A DNA stretch of 64,000 nucleotides, taken from positions 62,001 through 126,000 of the forward strand of contig UQPH01000001.1 of NCBI GenBank assembly GCA_900542875.1, read 5' to 3'. Source of the DNA: an uncultured Eubacterium sp. (GTDB lineage Bacteria > Bacillota > Clostridia > Oscillospirales > Acutalibacteraceae). Below the pieces are notes generated by a model. The model was not told the DNA's origin. It searched no databases and saw only the letters and a program-made list of their open reading frames with translations. Positions 43,865 through 53,303 of the stretch are shown here, piece by piece; the first letter of the stretch is position 1; every line of letters begins with the position of its first letter. The translations under genes and the position numbers were made by a program.

Positions 43865-44881
43865 TTAATCCGGATAGCCGTCAGGGTTTTGACTCTGCCA
43901 TCTCCAAGAGTCCTCGCACATTTCCTCGATTCCTCTTTCGGCTTTCCAGCCAAGTTCCTTTGCAGCCTTGCTCGGGTCGCTGTAACAAGTAGCGATGTCG
44001 CCCGCTCTTCTCGGCATAATGGTGTAAGGGATTTTCTTACCGCTTGCCTTTTCAAATGCTTTTACAACATCGAGAACGCTGTAACCGACACCTGTGCCCA
44101 GGTTGTAGATAAAGAGTCCTTTTTCTGCTCTGACCTTTTCTACTGCCTTAACATGACCGAGTGCAAGGTCAACTACATGAATGTAGTCTCTTACGCCTGT
44201 GCCGTCGTGTGTGTCGTAGTCGTTGCCGAATACGCCGAGTTGCTCTCTCTTGCCGATAGCAACCTGAGTGATATACGGCATAAGGTTGTTTGGAATACCG
44301 TTAGGGTCTTCACCCATTGTGCCGCTTTTGTGTGCACCGATTGGATTGAAGTAACGAAGCAGACAGATGCTCCATTCGTTATCGCTTGCGTATAAGTCCT
44401 GAAGCATTTGCTCGATGATGAGCTTTGTTCTGCCGTAAGGATTTGTAACGCCGCCAACCTGCATATCCTCGGTAAGCGGAGAAATATTGTTCATTCCGTA
44501 AACGGTAGCAGATGATGAGAAAACAATCTTCTTACAGCCGTTCTTACGCATTGCGTCGAGGAGTACGAGAGTGCCCGTAATGTTGTTGTCGAAATATTCG
44601 AGAGGCTTTACACAGCTTTCACCGACTGCCTTGAGTCCTGCAAAGTGAATTACGCTGTCAATGTCCTCATTCTTGAAAACTTTTTGAAGTCCGTCAAAAT
44701 CACGAATGTCGCACTCGTAAAACGGAAAATCTCTGCCTACCAATGCCTTGATTCTGTCGTATGATGATTTTTTGCAGTTGTAAAGATTATCTACAACTAC
44801 AACGTCGATTCCTGCATTCATAAGTTCAACGCAGGTGTGAGAACCGATGTAACCGAGTCCTCCTGTAACTAATACTGACAT
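43865..44881 (-). CDS. galE: UDP-glucose 4-epimerase
   Basis: GalE interconverts UDP-glucose and UDP-galactose, joining galactose use to polysaccharide synthesis. The 338 residues match the family. The NAD-binding motif TGGLGYIGSHTCVEL is at residues 6-20, the FAGLKAVGES segment near 80, the catalytic Ser/Tyr pair lies in FSSSATVYG and PYGRTKLIIEQ near 121-156, and PNGIPNNLMPYI near 196 contacts the nucleotide sugar. The ATG at 44881 has GGAGG upstream (CAGGAGGCAAATT). It could feed galactose released by the GH27 enzyme elsewhere in this window. It lies downstream of proS on the same strand with a 140-base gap. Confidence 0.96.
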   Translation of the reverse strand: MSVLVTGGLGYIGSHTCVELMNAGIDVVVVDNLYNCKKSSYDRIKALVGRDFPFYECDIRDFDGLQKVFKNEDIDSVIHFAGLKAVGESCVKPLEYFDNNITGTLVLLDAMRKNGCKKIVFSSSATVYGMNNISPLTEDMQVGGVTNPYGRTKLIIEQMLQDLYASDNEWSICLLRYFNPIGAHKSGTMGEDPNGIPNNLMPYITQVAIGKREQLGVFGNDYDTHDGTGVRDYIHVVDLALGHVKAVEKVRAEKGLFIYNLGTGVGYSVLDVVKAFEKASGKKIPYTIMPRRAGDIATCYSDPSKAAKELGWKAERGIEEMCEDSWRWQSQNPDGYPD

Positions 44882-45021
44882 AATTTGCCTCCTGTATTGT
44901 TATGTTTTATTTGACCGCTCCGTTTGGAGCAGGTTGTTTGTAATTTATGCCGCCCTTAAAAAGGGAGCCCGGTAGACTGCGAATAAGTAAAAACGCAATT
45001 ACACCCGTTTTGCGCTGTTAT

Positions 45022-46464
45022 TTAATATGCCTTGCCCCAGTAAACCATACATTTAGCCGGTTTTCCGCAGCATACGCACTTGTCGTCGAGATGCTCTTGC
45101 TCGAGAGGAATACAACGAGAGCCTACTCCTGTGATTTCCTTAACTTTCTCCTCGCACGTTTCGTCGCCGCACCACATAGCCTTTATAAAGCCGTCGCCGT
45201 TCTTTTCAAGGTCTGCCGTGATTTCGTCAAGATTGTGTGCAACATAGGTTTTACGCTCTCTGTTTTCAAGAGCCTTTTCATAAATGCCGTTGCGTACTTC
45301 TTCGAGTTTTTCGAGGATAACTGTTTCGACATCTTTGAGCGGTACTATCGTCTTTTCTCTGTTATGGCGTGTAACCATTACGCATTGACCGTTTTCTATG
45401 TCTCTCGGGCCTATTTCGATTCTTACCGGAACGCCCTTCATTTCGTACTCGGCAAACTTCCATCCCGGAGAGTTTTCGCTGTCGTCAAATTTAGCACGGC
45501 ATACTTTCTTCAGTCTGTCGCAAAGCTCGTTTGCCGCCTCAAGTACACCCTCTTTGTGCTGTGCAACAGGTACTATGATAGCCTGAATAGGTGCAACAGC
45601 AGGCGGAAGAACAAGTCCGTTGTCATCGCCGTGAGTCATAATGATTGCACCGATAAGTCTTGTTGTAACGCCCCACGATGTCTGATGAGGGTACTGTAAT
45701 TTGTTGTTTTTGTCCGAAAACTGAATGTCAAACGCTTTGGCAAAGCCGTCGCCGAAATAGTGGCTTGTGCCTGCCTGAAGTGCCTTGCCGTCGTGCATAA
45801 GTGCCTCAATGCAGTATGTACGCTCCGCACCCGCAAATTTGTCACTGTCTGTTTTCTGTCCCTGAATTACAGGCATTGCAAGATATTCCTGACAGAATTT
45901 TGTGTATATTCCGAGCATTCTTTCGGTTTCTTCGATAGCCTCCTCGGGTGTAGCGTGAAGGGTGTGTCCCTCCTGCCATAAAAATTCTCTCGAACGAAGA
46001 AACGGTCTGGTGGTCTTTTCCCATCTTACTACCGAAACCCACTGGTTATAGAGTTTGGGCAGGTCTCTGTGTGAGTGAACTATATTCTTGAAATGTTCAC
46101 AGAAAAGCGTTTCCGAAGTAGGTCTTACGCAAAGACGCTCCTCGAGAAGTTCGTTTCCGCCGTGGGTTACCCACGCACATTCCGGAGCAAAGCCCTCTAC
46201 ATGGTCTGCTTCCTTTTGTAATAAACTTTCGGGAATGAACATAGGCATACATACATTTTCTACCCCTGTTTGCTTAAACATACCGTCGAGAATTCTCTGT
46301 ATGTTTTCCCATATTGCGTAGCCGTACGGTCGGATAACCATACATCCCTTTACGCTGGTATATTCTGCGAGTTCTGCTTTTTTGCACACATCCGTGTACC
46401 ATTTTGCAAAGTCCTCGTCCATTGATGTGATGTCATCAACCATCTTTTTCTGATTATTCGCCAT
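45022..46464 (-). CDS. proS: Prolyl-tRNA synthetase, archaeal/eukaryote-type (short form)
   Basis: ProRS charges tRNA-Pro. The 480-residue form lacks the bacterial editing insertion. Motif 2 region is [20 protein letters not shown] near 143-162, followed by [12 protein letters not shown]; the [20 protein letters not shown] segment near 273-292 is motif 3. An anticodon-binding domain comes next, and the C-terminal zinc-binding domain has Cys pairs ([14 protein letters not shown]) and ends in the functionally important Tyr (GKAY). The start at 46464 has AGGAGG five bases upstream; a longer frame to 46488 lacks support. No T-box leader is visible in the upstream 380 bases. Confidence 0.96.
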   Translation of the reverse strand: MANNQKKMVDDITSMDEDFAKWYTDVCKKAELAEYTSVKGCMVIRPYGYAIWENIQRILDGMFKQTGVENVCMPMFIPESLLQKEADHVEGFAPECAWVTHGGNELLEERLCVRPTSETLFCEHFKNIVHSHRDLPKLYNQWVSVVRWEKTTRPFLRSREFLWQEGHTLHATPEEAIEETERMLGIYTKFCQEYLAMPVIQGQKTDSDKFAGAERTYCIEALMHDGKALQAGTSHYFGDGFAKAFDIQFSDKNNKLQYPHQTSWGVTTRLIGAIIMTHGDDNGLVLPPAVAPIQAIIVPVAQHKEGVLEAANELCDRLKKVCRAKFDDSENSPGWKFAEYEMKGVPVRIEIGPRDIENGQCVMVTRHNREKTIVPLKDVETVILEKLEEVRNGIYEKALENRERKTYVAHNLDEITADLEKNGDGFIKAMWCGDETCEEKVKEITGVGSRCIPLEQEHLDDKCVCCGKPAKCMVYWGKAY

Positions 46465-46845
46465 ATTGACCTCCTGTCCGACAGCCACGCTGCCTGTTTC
46501 AATCTAATATTATATAGTAAAACCAATATAAAGTAAATAATTATTTTGATATTTTTACATATCATAGTGCTGTTTTTAATCGCTTTGGTGCATATATTGT
46601 TGCAGATTTATATAACAAAACGAAAAATTAATACTTTGCGAACTATTTGTATAATGAGATTTTACTAATTGTATATTTATTGTGATAATTATACAAAAAA
46701 ATACAGTTTTTATCTTACAATTTTACCATTTACAGCGTTAATTTTTTCACTTAATCTATTGAAAAAAAGTTCTTGAGTGTTATAATGAGGGTAAACATAG
46801 TTAAGAAATTAACATTGTTATTATGAAAGAAACGGAGGAATGTTA
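46465..46845. other. 381-bp intergenic region between proS and atpB
   Basis: No gene seen. It is AT-rich with divergent transcription. It holds the proS ribosome site (AGGAGG, minus), poly-A/T stretches in the centre and the atp promoter near its right end. Confidence 0.7.
46759..46786 (+). promoter_or_regulatory. ATP synthase operon promoter with extended -10
   Basis: TTGAAA at 46759-46764, 16-base spacer, TATAAT at 46781-46786 preceded by TGT (extended -10). The transcript leader would be about 50 bases. Confidence 0.8.
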
Positions 46846-47673
46846 ATGACAATGGCACCCATTGCGATGAGCGTTGATTTGCAGGAAGAACTGCAAAAGC
46901 AACTTAACATCGATGAAGTTTTCGGTTTCGATGTAAAAGGCGTTCATATCGGGTTCGACGAAAGCACAGTTGTGTCGTGGATTATCATTGGTGTTATGAC
47001 GATTGTTGCGATTTTTCTTACGAGAAATCTTAAGGTAACCGGCAATATTTCAAAGCGTCAGATGATTCTCGAAATGTGCTACGAAAAAGCAGAGGCATTT
47101 TTCAAAACGACCATGGGACCGAAAGTTGAAAAGTACATACCGTGGCTTATGAGTATGGCGCTCTTTATAGGCGTATCGAATATGATAGGTCTTTTAGGCT
47201 TTAAGCCGCCGACAAAGAGCATGCAGGTTACTGCGGCTATGGCTGTTACGTCAATCGTACTTGTTGAGTATTGTGCCTTTAAGGATAAGGGCTTGCTCGG
47301 AAGATTTAAGGAGTTTACAAAGCCTGTTTGGATTGTAACACCTATCAATATGCTTGAGGTGCTTACAAAACCGCTGTCTCTTTGTATGCGACTTTTCGGT
47401 AACATCATTGCAGCGTTTACTATTATGGAGCTTGTTAAGGCTGTACCGTTTATGAAATTCGGCGTACCGGCTGTTCTAAGTTTGTACTTTGATTTGTTTG
47501 ACGGACTTCTTCAAGCGTATATCTTCGTATTCCTTACTGCTATTTATTTGCAGGAAGCGGTAGAAGAATCGGAGGAAGAGCCGAAAGAAGCAAAGAAAAT
47601 GCGTAAGGCTCAGAAAAAAGCCGAGAAAATGGCTAAAAAGCAAGCAAAAAAGCAGGCTAAAGCAGCCGCTTGA
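46846..47673 (+). CDS. atpB: ATP synthase Fo subunit a, with charged C-terminal tail
   Basis: Subunit a forms the ion half-channels against the c-ring. About five to six transmembrane helices are present. The essential arginine lies in LCMRLFGNIIAAFTI near residue 185, with the conserved Asn/Gln in the following helices (LLQAYIFVFLTAIYLQEA). Unusually, after the final helix the protein continues for about 35 residues (241-275) made mostly of Glu, Lys and Ala, ending AKKQAKAAA. The usual a subunit stops soon after the last helix. The ATG at 46846 lies seven bases after GGAGG; the ATG at 46840 overlaps that site. No atpI gene precedes it. Confidence 0.94.
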   Translation: MTMAPIAMSVDLQEELQKQLNIDEVFGFDVKGVHIGFDESTVVSWIIIGVMTIVAIFLTRNLKVTGNISKRQMILEMCYEKAEAFFKTTMGPKVEKYIPWLMSMALFIGVSNMIGLLGFKPPTKSMQVTAAMAVTSIVLVEYCAFKDKGLLGRFKEFTKPVWIVTPINMLEVLTKPLSLCMRLFGNIIAAFTIMELVKAVPFMKFGVPAVLSLYFDLFDGLLQAYIFVFLTAIYLQEAVEESEEEPKEAKKMRKAQKKAEKMAKKQAKKQAKAAA

Positions 47674-47738
47674 TTATAAGATTACGCCCTTTGTATTTTT
47701 TGCGGGGCAAAACACAATTAATTTAAGGAGATAAAATT

Positions 47739-47966
47739 ATGACAGGTTCAATTATCGCAATCGGAGCAGGTATCGCTCTTTTGTGTGGCATCGGCGCAGG
47801 TATCGGTATCGGTATCGCAACAGGTAAGGCAGTAGAGGCTCAGGCTCGTCAGCCCGAAATGGCAGGTAAAATTCAGACAACACTTATTCTCGGTGCCGCT
47901 CTTTCCGAGGCTACCGCTATCTATGGTCTTATCGGTGCAATTTTGATTATCTTTATGGTAAAGTAG
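47739..47966 (+). CDS. atpE: ATP synthase Fo subunit c
   Basis: The 75-residue hairpin of two helices that builds the rotor ring. The loop ARQPE is intact. In helix 2 the ion-binding carboxylate is Glu in LSEATAIYG. In the sodium enzymes of Ilyobacter the co-ligands are Gln32, Val63 and Ser66; the corresponding residues here are Ile (GIGIGIATG), Leu and Ala. That suggests proton coupling. This is by family comparison from memory, not experiment. The ATG follows AAGGAG. Confidence 0.95.
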   Translation: MTGSIIAIGAGIALLCGIGAGIGIGIATGKAVEAQARQPEMAGKIQTTLILGAALSEATAIYGLIGAILIIFMVK

Positions 47967-48004
47967 AATAATCCGAATCAAAATTATCGAAAGGAAAACA
48001 GCAA

Positions 48005-48493
48005 ATGTTAAAGTTTGATTTTAATTTGCTTTGGACAATAGTAAACCTTATCATATTCTTTTTGCTTATGAGATTGTTTCTGCTTAAGCCCATCAAAAAA
48101 GTTCTCGCTTCCCGTAAGGAGTTGATTGACGGTCAACTCAAGCAGGCGGAGGATACCGTAAAGCAGGCAGACGAAAAACTCGCAGACTACGAGGCTAAAA
48201 TCTCAAATGCCGATGAAGAGGCAAAGTCCATTATCGGCGACGCAAGGGATAAGGCTAAGGTCGAATATAATAAAATTGTTGATAAAGCAAGTGACGATGT
48301 AGCAAAGATGAAGGCAGACGCTCAGAAGAAAATCGCTCGTGACAGTGAAAATGCCCGTACTGCGGTTAAGGAAGAGATTGCCAAACTTGCTATCGAGACT
48401 GCCGAAAAGGTTGTCGGTGAAACTGTTTCAGCCGAAACAGACAGTAAAATATATGATGAATTTTTGAATGAGGGCAGTGAACAAAATGATTAA
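48005..48493 (+). CDS. atpF: ATP synthase Fo subunit b
   Basis: A 162-residue peripheral stalk subunit. One N-terminal transmembrane helix (LLWTIVNLIIFFLLMRLFLL) is followed by a long charged coiled coil (KQAEDTVKQADEKLADYEAKI and onward) that reaches up to the F1 head and binds delta. The length is normal for a stand-alone b, so the fusion in this operon involves delta and alpha rather than b. Its stop lies inside the start of the next gene (AATGATTAA), an overlap of eight bases. Confidence 0.95.
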   Translation: MLKFDFNLLWTIVNLIIFFLLMRLFLLKPIKKVLASRKELIDGQLKQAEDTVKQADEKLADYEAKISNADEEAKSIIGDARDKAKVEYNKIVDKASDDVAKMKADAQKKIARDSENARTAVKEEIAKLAIETAEKVVGETVSAETDSKIYDEFLNEGSEQND

Positions 48494-50504
48494 AAATCTT
48501 GATGCTTATATTGAGCAGCTGCTTTCTTCAAAGGCAAGTGTCGGTTCTCTTGAGGATGCGCTCAGGCTTATTACTTCGAGCGATGAACTCAAAGAAACAC
48601 TTGATAATCCGAATTATTCCGAAGAGGAAAAGCAGCAGGTTATTGAGGAGCTCTTTGCTCCGTCGGTAAAATCCTTTATTCTCGCTCTTGCAAAGGAATG
48701 CCGGTGCGATGACCTTAAAGGCATTATCGATAAATATATCACAGAACTGGATAAACTTAATAATGTTACTCGTGCAACCGTAATCTGCACAACCCCTCCG
48801 ACAGACGAACAACTTAAAGGCATTGTCAACTTTATCAAAAAGGAGACAAACAGTGAGGATGTTCAGGTTGATGTAAAAGAGGATAAGTCCATTGTAGGCG
48901 GTTTTATCATCAGCGTTGAGGGCAAGGAGTATGACTTCTCCCTTAAAGCAAAGATGAACGCAATCAAGGAACAACTTATGAACAGCGCAAAGCACGCCGA
49001 CGGCGATAACGAAAATGTTTTGGCTGTGCTTCGTAAGAATGTTAAGGACTTCCGCACTTCAACCGAGGGTGAGGAAATCGGTCAGATATCAAAGGTCGGC
49101 GACGGCATTGCTACCGTAGTCGGTCTCGGCAATGCAATGTACGGCGAAATCGTTGTGTTTGAGGACGGCACCAAGGGTATGGTGCAGAATATCGGCGTTA
49201 ACTCAATCGGCTGTATTTTGTTCGGTTCCGATGAGGACATCGAGCAGGGCACAAAGGTTAAGCGTACCTATAAAAAGGCGGGCGTTCCGGTAGGCGATAA
49301 GTTTATCGGCAGAGTTGTTAACGCACTCGGTGAGCCCATCGACGGTAACGGCGATATAGAGGCAAGCGATTACCGTGCAATTGAGCAGCCGGCTCCGTCT
49401 ATCGTAGAGAGAAAGTCCGTATCCGTTCCTATGGAGACAGGTATTCTTGCAATAGACAGTATGTTCCCGATAGGCAGAGGCCAGAGAGAACTTATTATCG
49501 GCGACAGACAGACAGGTAAAACTTCTATCGCCGTAGATACTATCATTAACCAAAAGGGTAAGGACTGTATCTGTATTTATAATGCAATCGGACAAAAGGC
49601 GTCTACCGTTGCAAAACTTGTAAACACTTTGCAGAAGAACGGTGCAATGGATTACACAATTATCGTTTGTGCCAGCGCATCCGATTCCGCATCGCTTCAG
49701 TATATTGCGCCGTATGCGGCTACATCTATGGCAGAATACTTTATGTATCAGGGCAAAGATGTTCTTATCGTATATGATGATTTGAGCAAGCACGCCGTTG
49801 CTTACCGTTCAATTTCTCTTCTTCTCGGAAGACCTCCCGGAAGAGAGGCATACCCCGGCGATGTATTCTATCTTCACTCAAGACTTCTTGAGCGCTCCAG
49901 CCGCCTCAGCGATGAACTCGGCGGAGGTTCTATTACAGCCCTCCCGATTATCGAGACTCAGGCAGGCGACGTATCGGCATATATTCCGACTAACGTTATT
50001 TCCATTACAGACGGTCAGATTTATCTTGAAAGCGACCTCTTCTTCAGCGGTCAGCGTCCGGCTGTAAATGTAGGTCTTTCCGTTTCCCGTGTAGGCGGTG
50101 CAGCACAGACTAAGGCTATGAAGAAAGCCGCAGGCTCGCTTCGTGTCGATCTTGCACAGTTCAGAGAGATGGAAGTATTTACTCAGTTCTCCTCTGATTT
50201 GGACGAGGATACAAAGACTCAGCTAAAGTACGGCGGAGGTCTTATGGAACTGTTAAAGCAACCTCTTACTCATCCTATGTCACTTGCACAGCAGGTTGTA
50301 ACTCTCGTTGCGGCAACAGGTAAGCGTTTTATTGATGTCCCCAGAGAGAAGATTAAGGCATATCAGTCGGAAATGCTTAATTACTTTGAAACTCATCACG
50401 AGGATATTTTGTCCGAGATTAATACGCAAAAGGTAATCGATGACGAACTCAGAGAGTCAATTCTGAGCACGGTCGATGAATTCAGAAAGGCATATAATGG
50501 CTAA
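48486..50504 (+). CDS. atpHA: ATP synthase delta-alpha fusion protein
   Basis: One 672-residue open frame encodes both the delta subunit (residues about 1-164) and the alpha subunit (about 165-672). Delta is recognisable by NPNYSEEEKQQVIEEL, then FILALAKECR, DEQLKGIVNFIKKE and the C-terminal VDKS-type segment IVGGFIISVEGKEYDFSL. It seems to lack the first helix with the usual A-x-x-YA-x-ALF motif. Alpha carries the EIGQISKVGDGIATVVGL beta-barrel start, P-loop GDRQTGKTSIAVD, and VGLSVSRVGG. There is no stop codon between them. Delta normally binds alpha N-termini once per enzyme, so three fused copies would be an unexpected stoichiometry. An internal start (annotated separately) may solve this. 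The start ATG 48486 overlaps the atpF stop. Confidence 0.9.
   Translation: MIKNLDAYIEQLLSSKASVGSLEDALRLITSSDELKETLDNPNYSEEEKQQVIEELFAPSVKSFILALAKECRCDDLKGIIDKYITELDKLNNVTRATVICTTPPTDEQLKGIVNFIKKETNSEDVQVDVKEDKSIVGGFIISVEGKEYDFSLKAKMNAIKEQLMNSAKHADGDNENVLAVLRKNVKDFRTSTEGEEIGQISKVGDGIATVVGLGNAMYGEIVVFEDGTKGMVQNIGVNSIGCILFGSDEDIEQGTKVKRTYKKAGVPVGDKFIGRVVNALGEPIDGNGDIEASDYRAIEQPAPSIVERKSVSVPMETGILAIDSMFPIGRGQRELIIGDRQTGKTSIAVDTIINQKGKDCICIYNAIGQKASTVAKLVNTLQKNGAMDYTIIVCASASDSASLQYIAPYAATSMAEYFMYQGKDVLIVYDDLSKHAVAYRSISLLLGRPPGREAYPGDVFYLHSRLLERSSRLSDELGGGSITALPIIETQAGDVSAYIPTNVISITDGQIYLESDLFFSGQRPAVNVGLSVSRVGGAAQTKAMKKAAGSLRVDLAQFREMEVFTQFSSDLDEDTKTQLKYGGGLMELLKQPLTHPMSLAQQVVTLVAATGKRFIDVPREKIKAYQSEMLNYFETHHEDILSEINTQKVIDDELRESILSTVDEFRKAYNG
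48966..48980 (+). promoter_or_regulatory. Internal Shine-Dalgarno and ATG for a free alpha subunit
   Basis: AAGGA at 48966-48970, a 7-base spacer (ACAACTT), then ATG at 48978-48980, in the same frame as the fusion. Translation from it would give a 508-residue alpha (48978-50504) beginning MNSAKHADGDNENVLAVL, close to the usual alpha length of about 500-515. It lies exactly at the delta-alpha junction. The existence of a separate product is inference. Confidence 0.7.
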
Positions 50505-51390
50505 CGCAAGAGAAATCCAAGGCCGTATGAAGTCGATTAAGGACACTATGAAAATCACCAATGCGATGTATATGGTGTCCTCATCAAAACTTCAAAGGGC
50601 AAGAAAAGATTTGAAAAATACTAAGCCGTATTTTGAGATGGTTCAGGACAGTCTTGCAAAAATTTTGGATATTGCGCCCGAGGTCGGTTCCGATTATTTT
50701 GATGAAAGACCTAATAAACAGGGCAAGGACAGAGTTGTTGCGTATCTTGTTCTTACTGCGGATAAGGGGCTTGCCGGAGCTTATAACCATAATGTTATAA
50801 AACTTGCGGAAACCTCTGCCGAGGAGGACGGTTGCAATAATATGCTGTTTGTCGTAGGTCAGATAGGCAGGCATTATTTTGAAAAGAAAAATATTCCTGT
50901 CGATTATGACTTTAAGTATACGGCGCAGAATCCTACCGTAAACAGAGCCAGACATATCAGCGAAAAACTGCTCTCGCTCTACCTTGAAAAGAAAATTGAC
51001 GAGGTACATATCGTCTATACCAAAATGGTAAATTCCATGACCGTTGAGGCGGTAAGCAGTAAGATTTTGCCCCTTAAGCGAGAGAATATCAATAAGCAGG
51101 ATAACTCCCTTGTTGATAAATATGACGGCGCTGTGTTTATGCCGGATGTAAAAACGGCATTTGACCATATCGTTCCGGCATATGTTTCGGGATTTATATA
51201 CGGCGCATTGGTAGAAAGCTATTGCAGTGAACATAATGCTCGTATGATGGCTATGCAGAATGCGTCCGACAGTGCAAGCGAAATGATTAAAAATCTGTCT
51301 GTTCAGTACAACAGAGCACGCCAGGCTGCAATCACTCAGGAAATCAGTGAGGTTTGCGGCGGAGCTAAACATTCTCAAAATGCATTCTAG
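50497..51390 (+). CDS. atpG: ATP synthase F1 subunit gamma
   Basis: A 297-residue central rotor shaft. The N-terminal coiled-coil begins ANAREIQGRMKSIKDTMKIT and the C-terminal helix contains ARMMAMQNASDSASEMIKNL, both well conserved, with RQAAITQEISEVCGG near the end. The middle alpha/beta domain (DKGLAGAYNHNV) is intact. The ATG at 50497 overlaps the 3' end of the delta-alpha gene by eight bases, implying coupled translation. Confidence 0.95.
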   Translation: MANAREIQGRMKSIKDTMKITNAMYMVSSSKLQRARKDLKNTKPYFEMVQDSLAKILDIAPEVGSDYFDERPNKQGKDRVVAYLVLTADKGLAGAYNHNVIKLAETSAEEDGCNNMLFVVGQIGRHYFEKKNIPVDYDFKYTAQNPTVNRARHISEKLLSLYLEKKIDEVHIVYTKMVNSMTVEAVSSKILPLKRENINKQDNSLVDKYDGAVFMPDVKTAFDHIVPAYVSGFIYGALVESYCSEHNARMMAMQNASDSASEMIKNLSVQYNRARQAAITQEISEVCGGAKHSQNAF

Positions 51391-51431
51391 CCGACTTCGG
51401 CTCGGCTTAAACCTTTAAGAAAGGTAATTGA

Positions 51432-52817
<1,386 letters not shown>

Positions 52818-52829
52818 TGGGTGATTTTT

Positions 52830-53243
52830 ATGAATACATTTAAGCTAAAAGTTGTTGCATCCAATAAGGTGTTCTTCGACGGCGATTGCCAAAGTCTGGT
52901 TATTCCCGTTGCCGACGAGGGCTTGTGCGGCTTTCTCGCAAACCACGAGAATACCGTTGCTCCCATCGAGTTCGGTGAGATGAAAATTACCGACGCAAAC
53001 GGAAAGGTGATTGAGGCATTCGTGGGTTCGGGCTTTCTTGAGTTTTTCGCAAATGAAGCACATATCGTTTGCATTTCAGCAGAACTTCCCGAAGAAATCG
53101 ACGCCCGCCGTGCCGAAGAGGCAAAGGAGAGAGCCGAGGAGCAACTCCGTCAGGAGCACTCCATTTATGAGTATTATGAGACTCAGGCAAATCTCGCCAG
53201 AGCTATGGAACGCCTTAAGGTTAAAAGCCGTCATAAAATATAA
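52830..53243 (+). CDS. atpC: ATP synthase F1 subunit epsilon
   Basis: A 137-residue subunit that contacts gamma and the c-ring. The N-terminal beta-barrel has FKLKVVASNKVFFDGDC and GLCGFLANHENTVAPI; the C-terminal two-helix domain (ARRAEEAKERAEEQL) is present, so inhibitory folding is possible. I start at ATG 52830 after GGGTGA; a GTG at 52821 is an in-frame alternative. It closes the operon. Confidence 0.93.
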   Translation: MNTFKLKVVASNKVFFDGDCQSLVIPVADEGLCGFLANHENTVAPIEFGEMKITDANGKVIEAFVGSGFLEFFANEAHIVCISAELPEEIDARRAEEAKERAEEQLRQEHSIYEYYETQANLARAMERLKVKSRHKI

Positions 53244-53253
53244 ATATAAAACA

Positions 53254-53298
53254 AAGGCAGAAACAATGTCAAACGCATTGTTCTGCCTTTTTTGTTTT
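53254..53298. terminator. Terminator between the ATP synthase operon and the convergent glycosyltransferase
   Basis: AAAGGCAGAAACAATG pairs with CATTGTTCTGCCTTT (one mismatch), with a T tract on the plus strand and an A-rich end usable on the minus strand. Confidence 0.88.
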
Positions 53299-53303
53299 GA
53301 TTT

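Noticed and set aside
46465..46845. T-box leader before proS
   Set aside because: No T-box sequence or specifier hairpin could be seen upstream of the proS start.
46840..46845. ATG at 46840 as atpB start
   Set aside because: It lies only one base past the GGAGG ribosome site; the ATG at 46846 has the normal seven-base spacing.
48486..50504. Reading the delta-alpha fusion as a sequencing frameshift
   Set aside because: Both halves are in the same frame with no disturbed residues and no stop, so a frameshift is not needed. Loss of the delta stop by a single substitution is simpler. A sequencing substitution cannot be excluded without reads.
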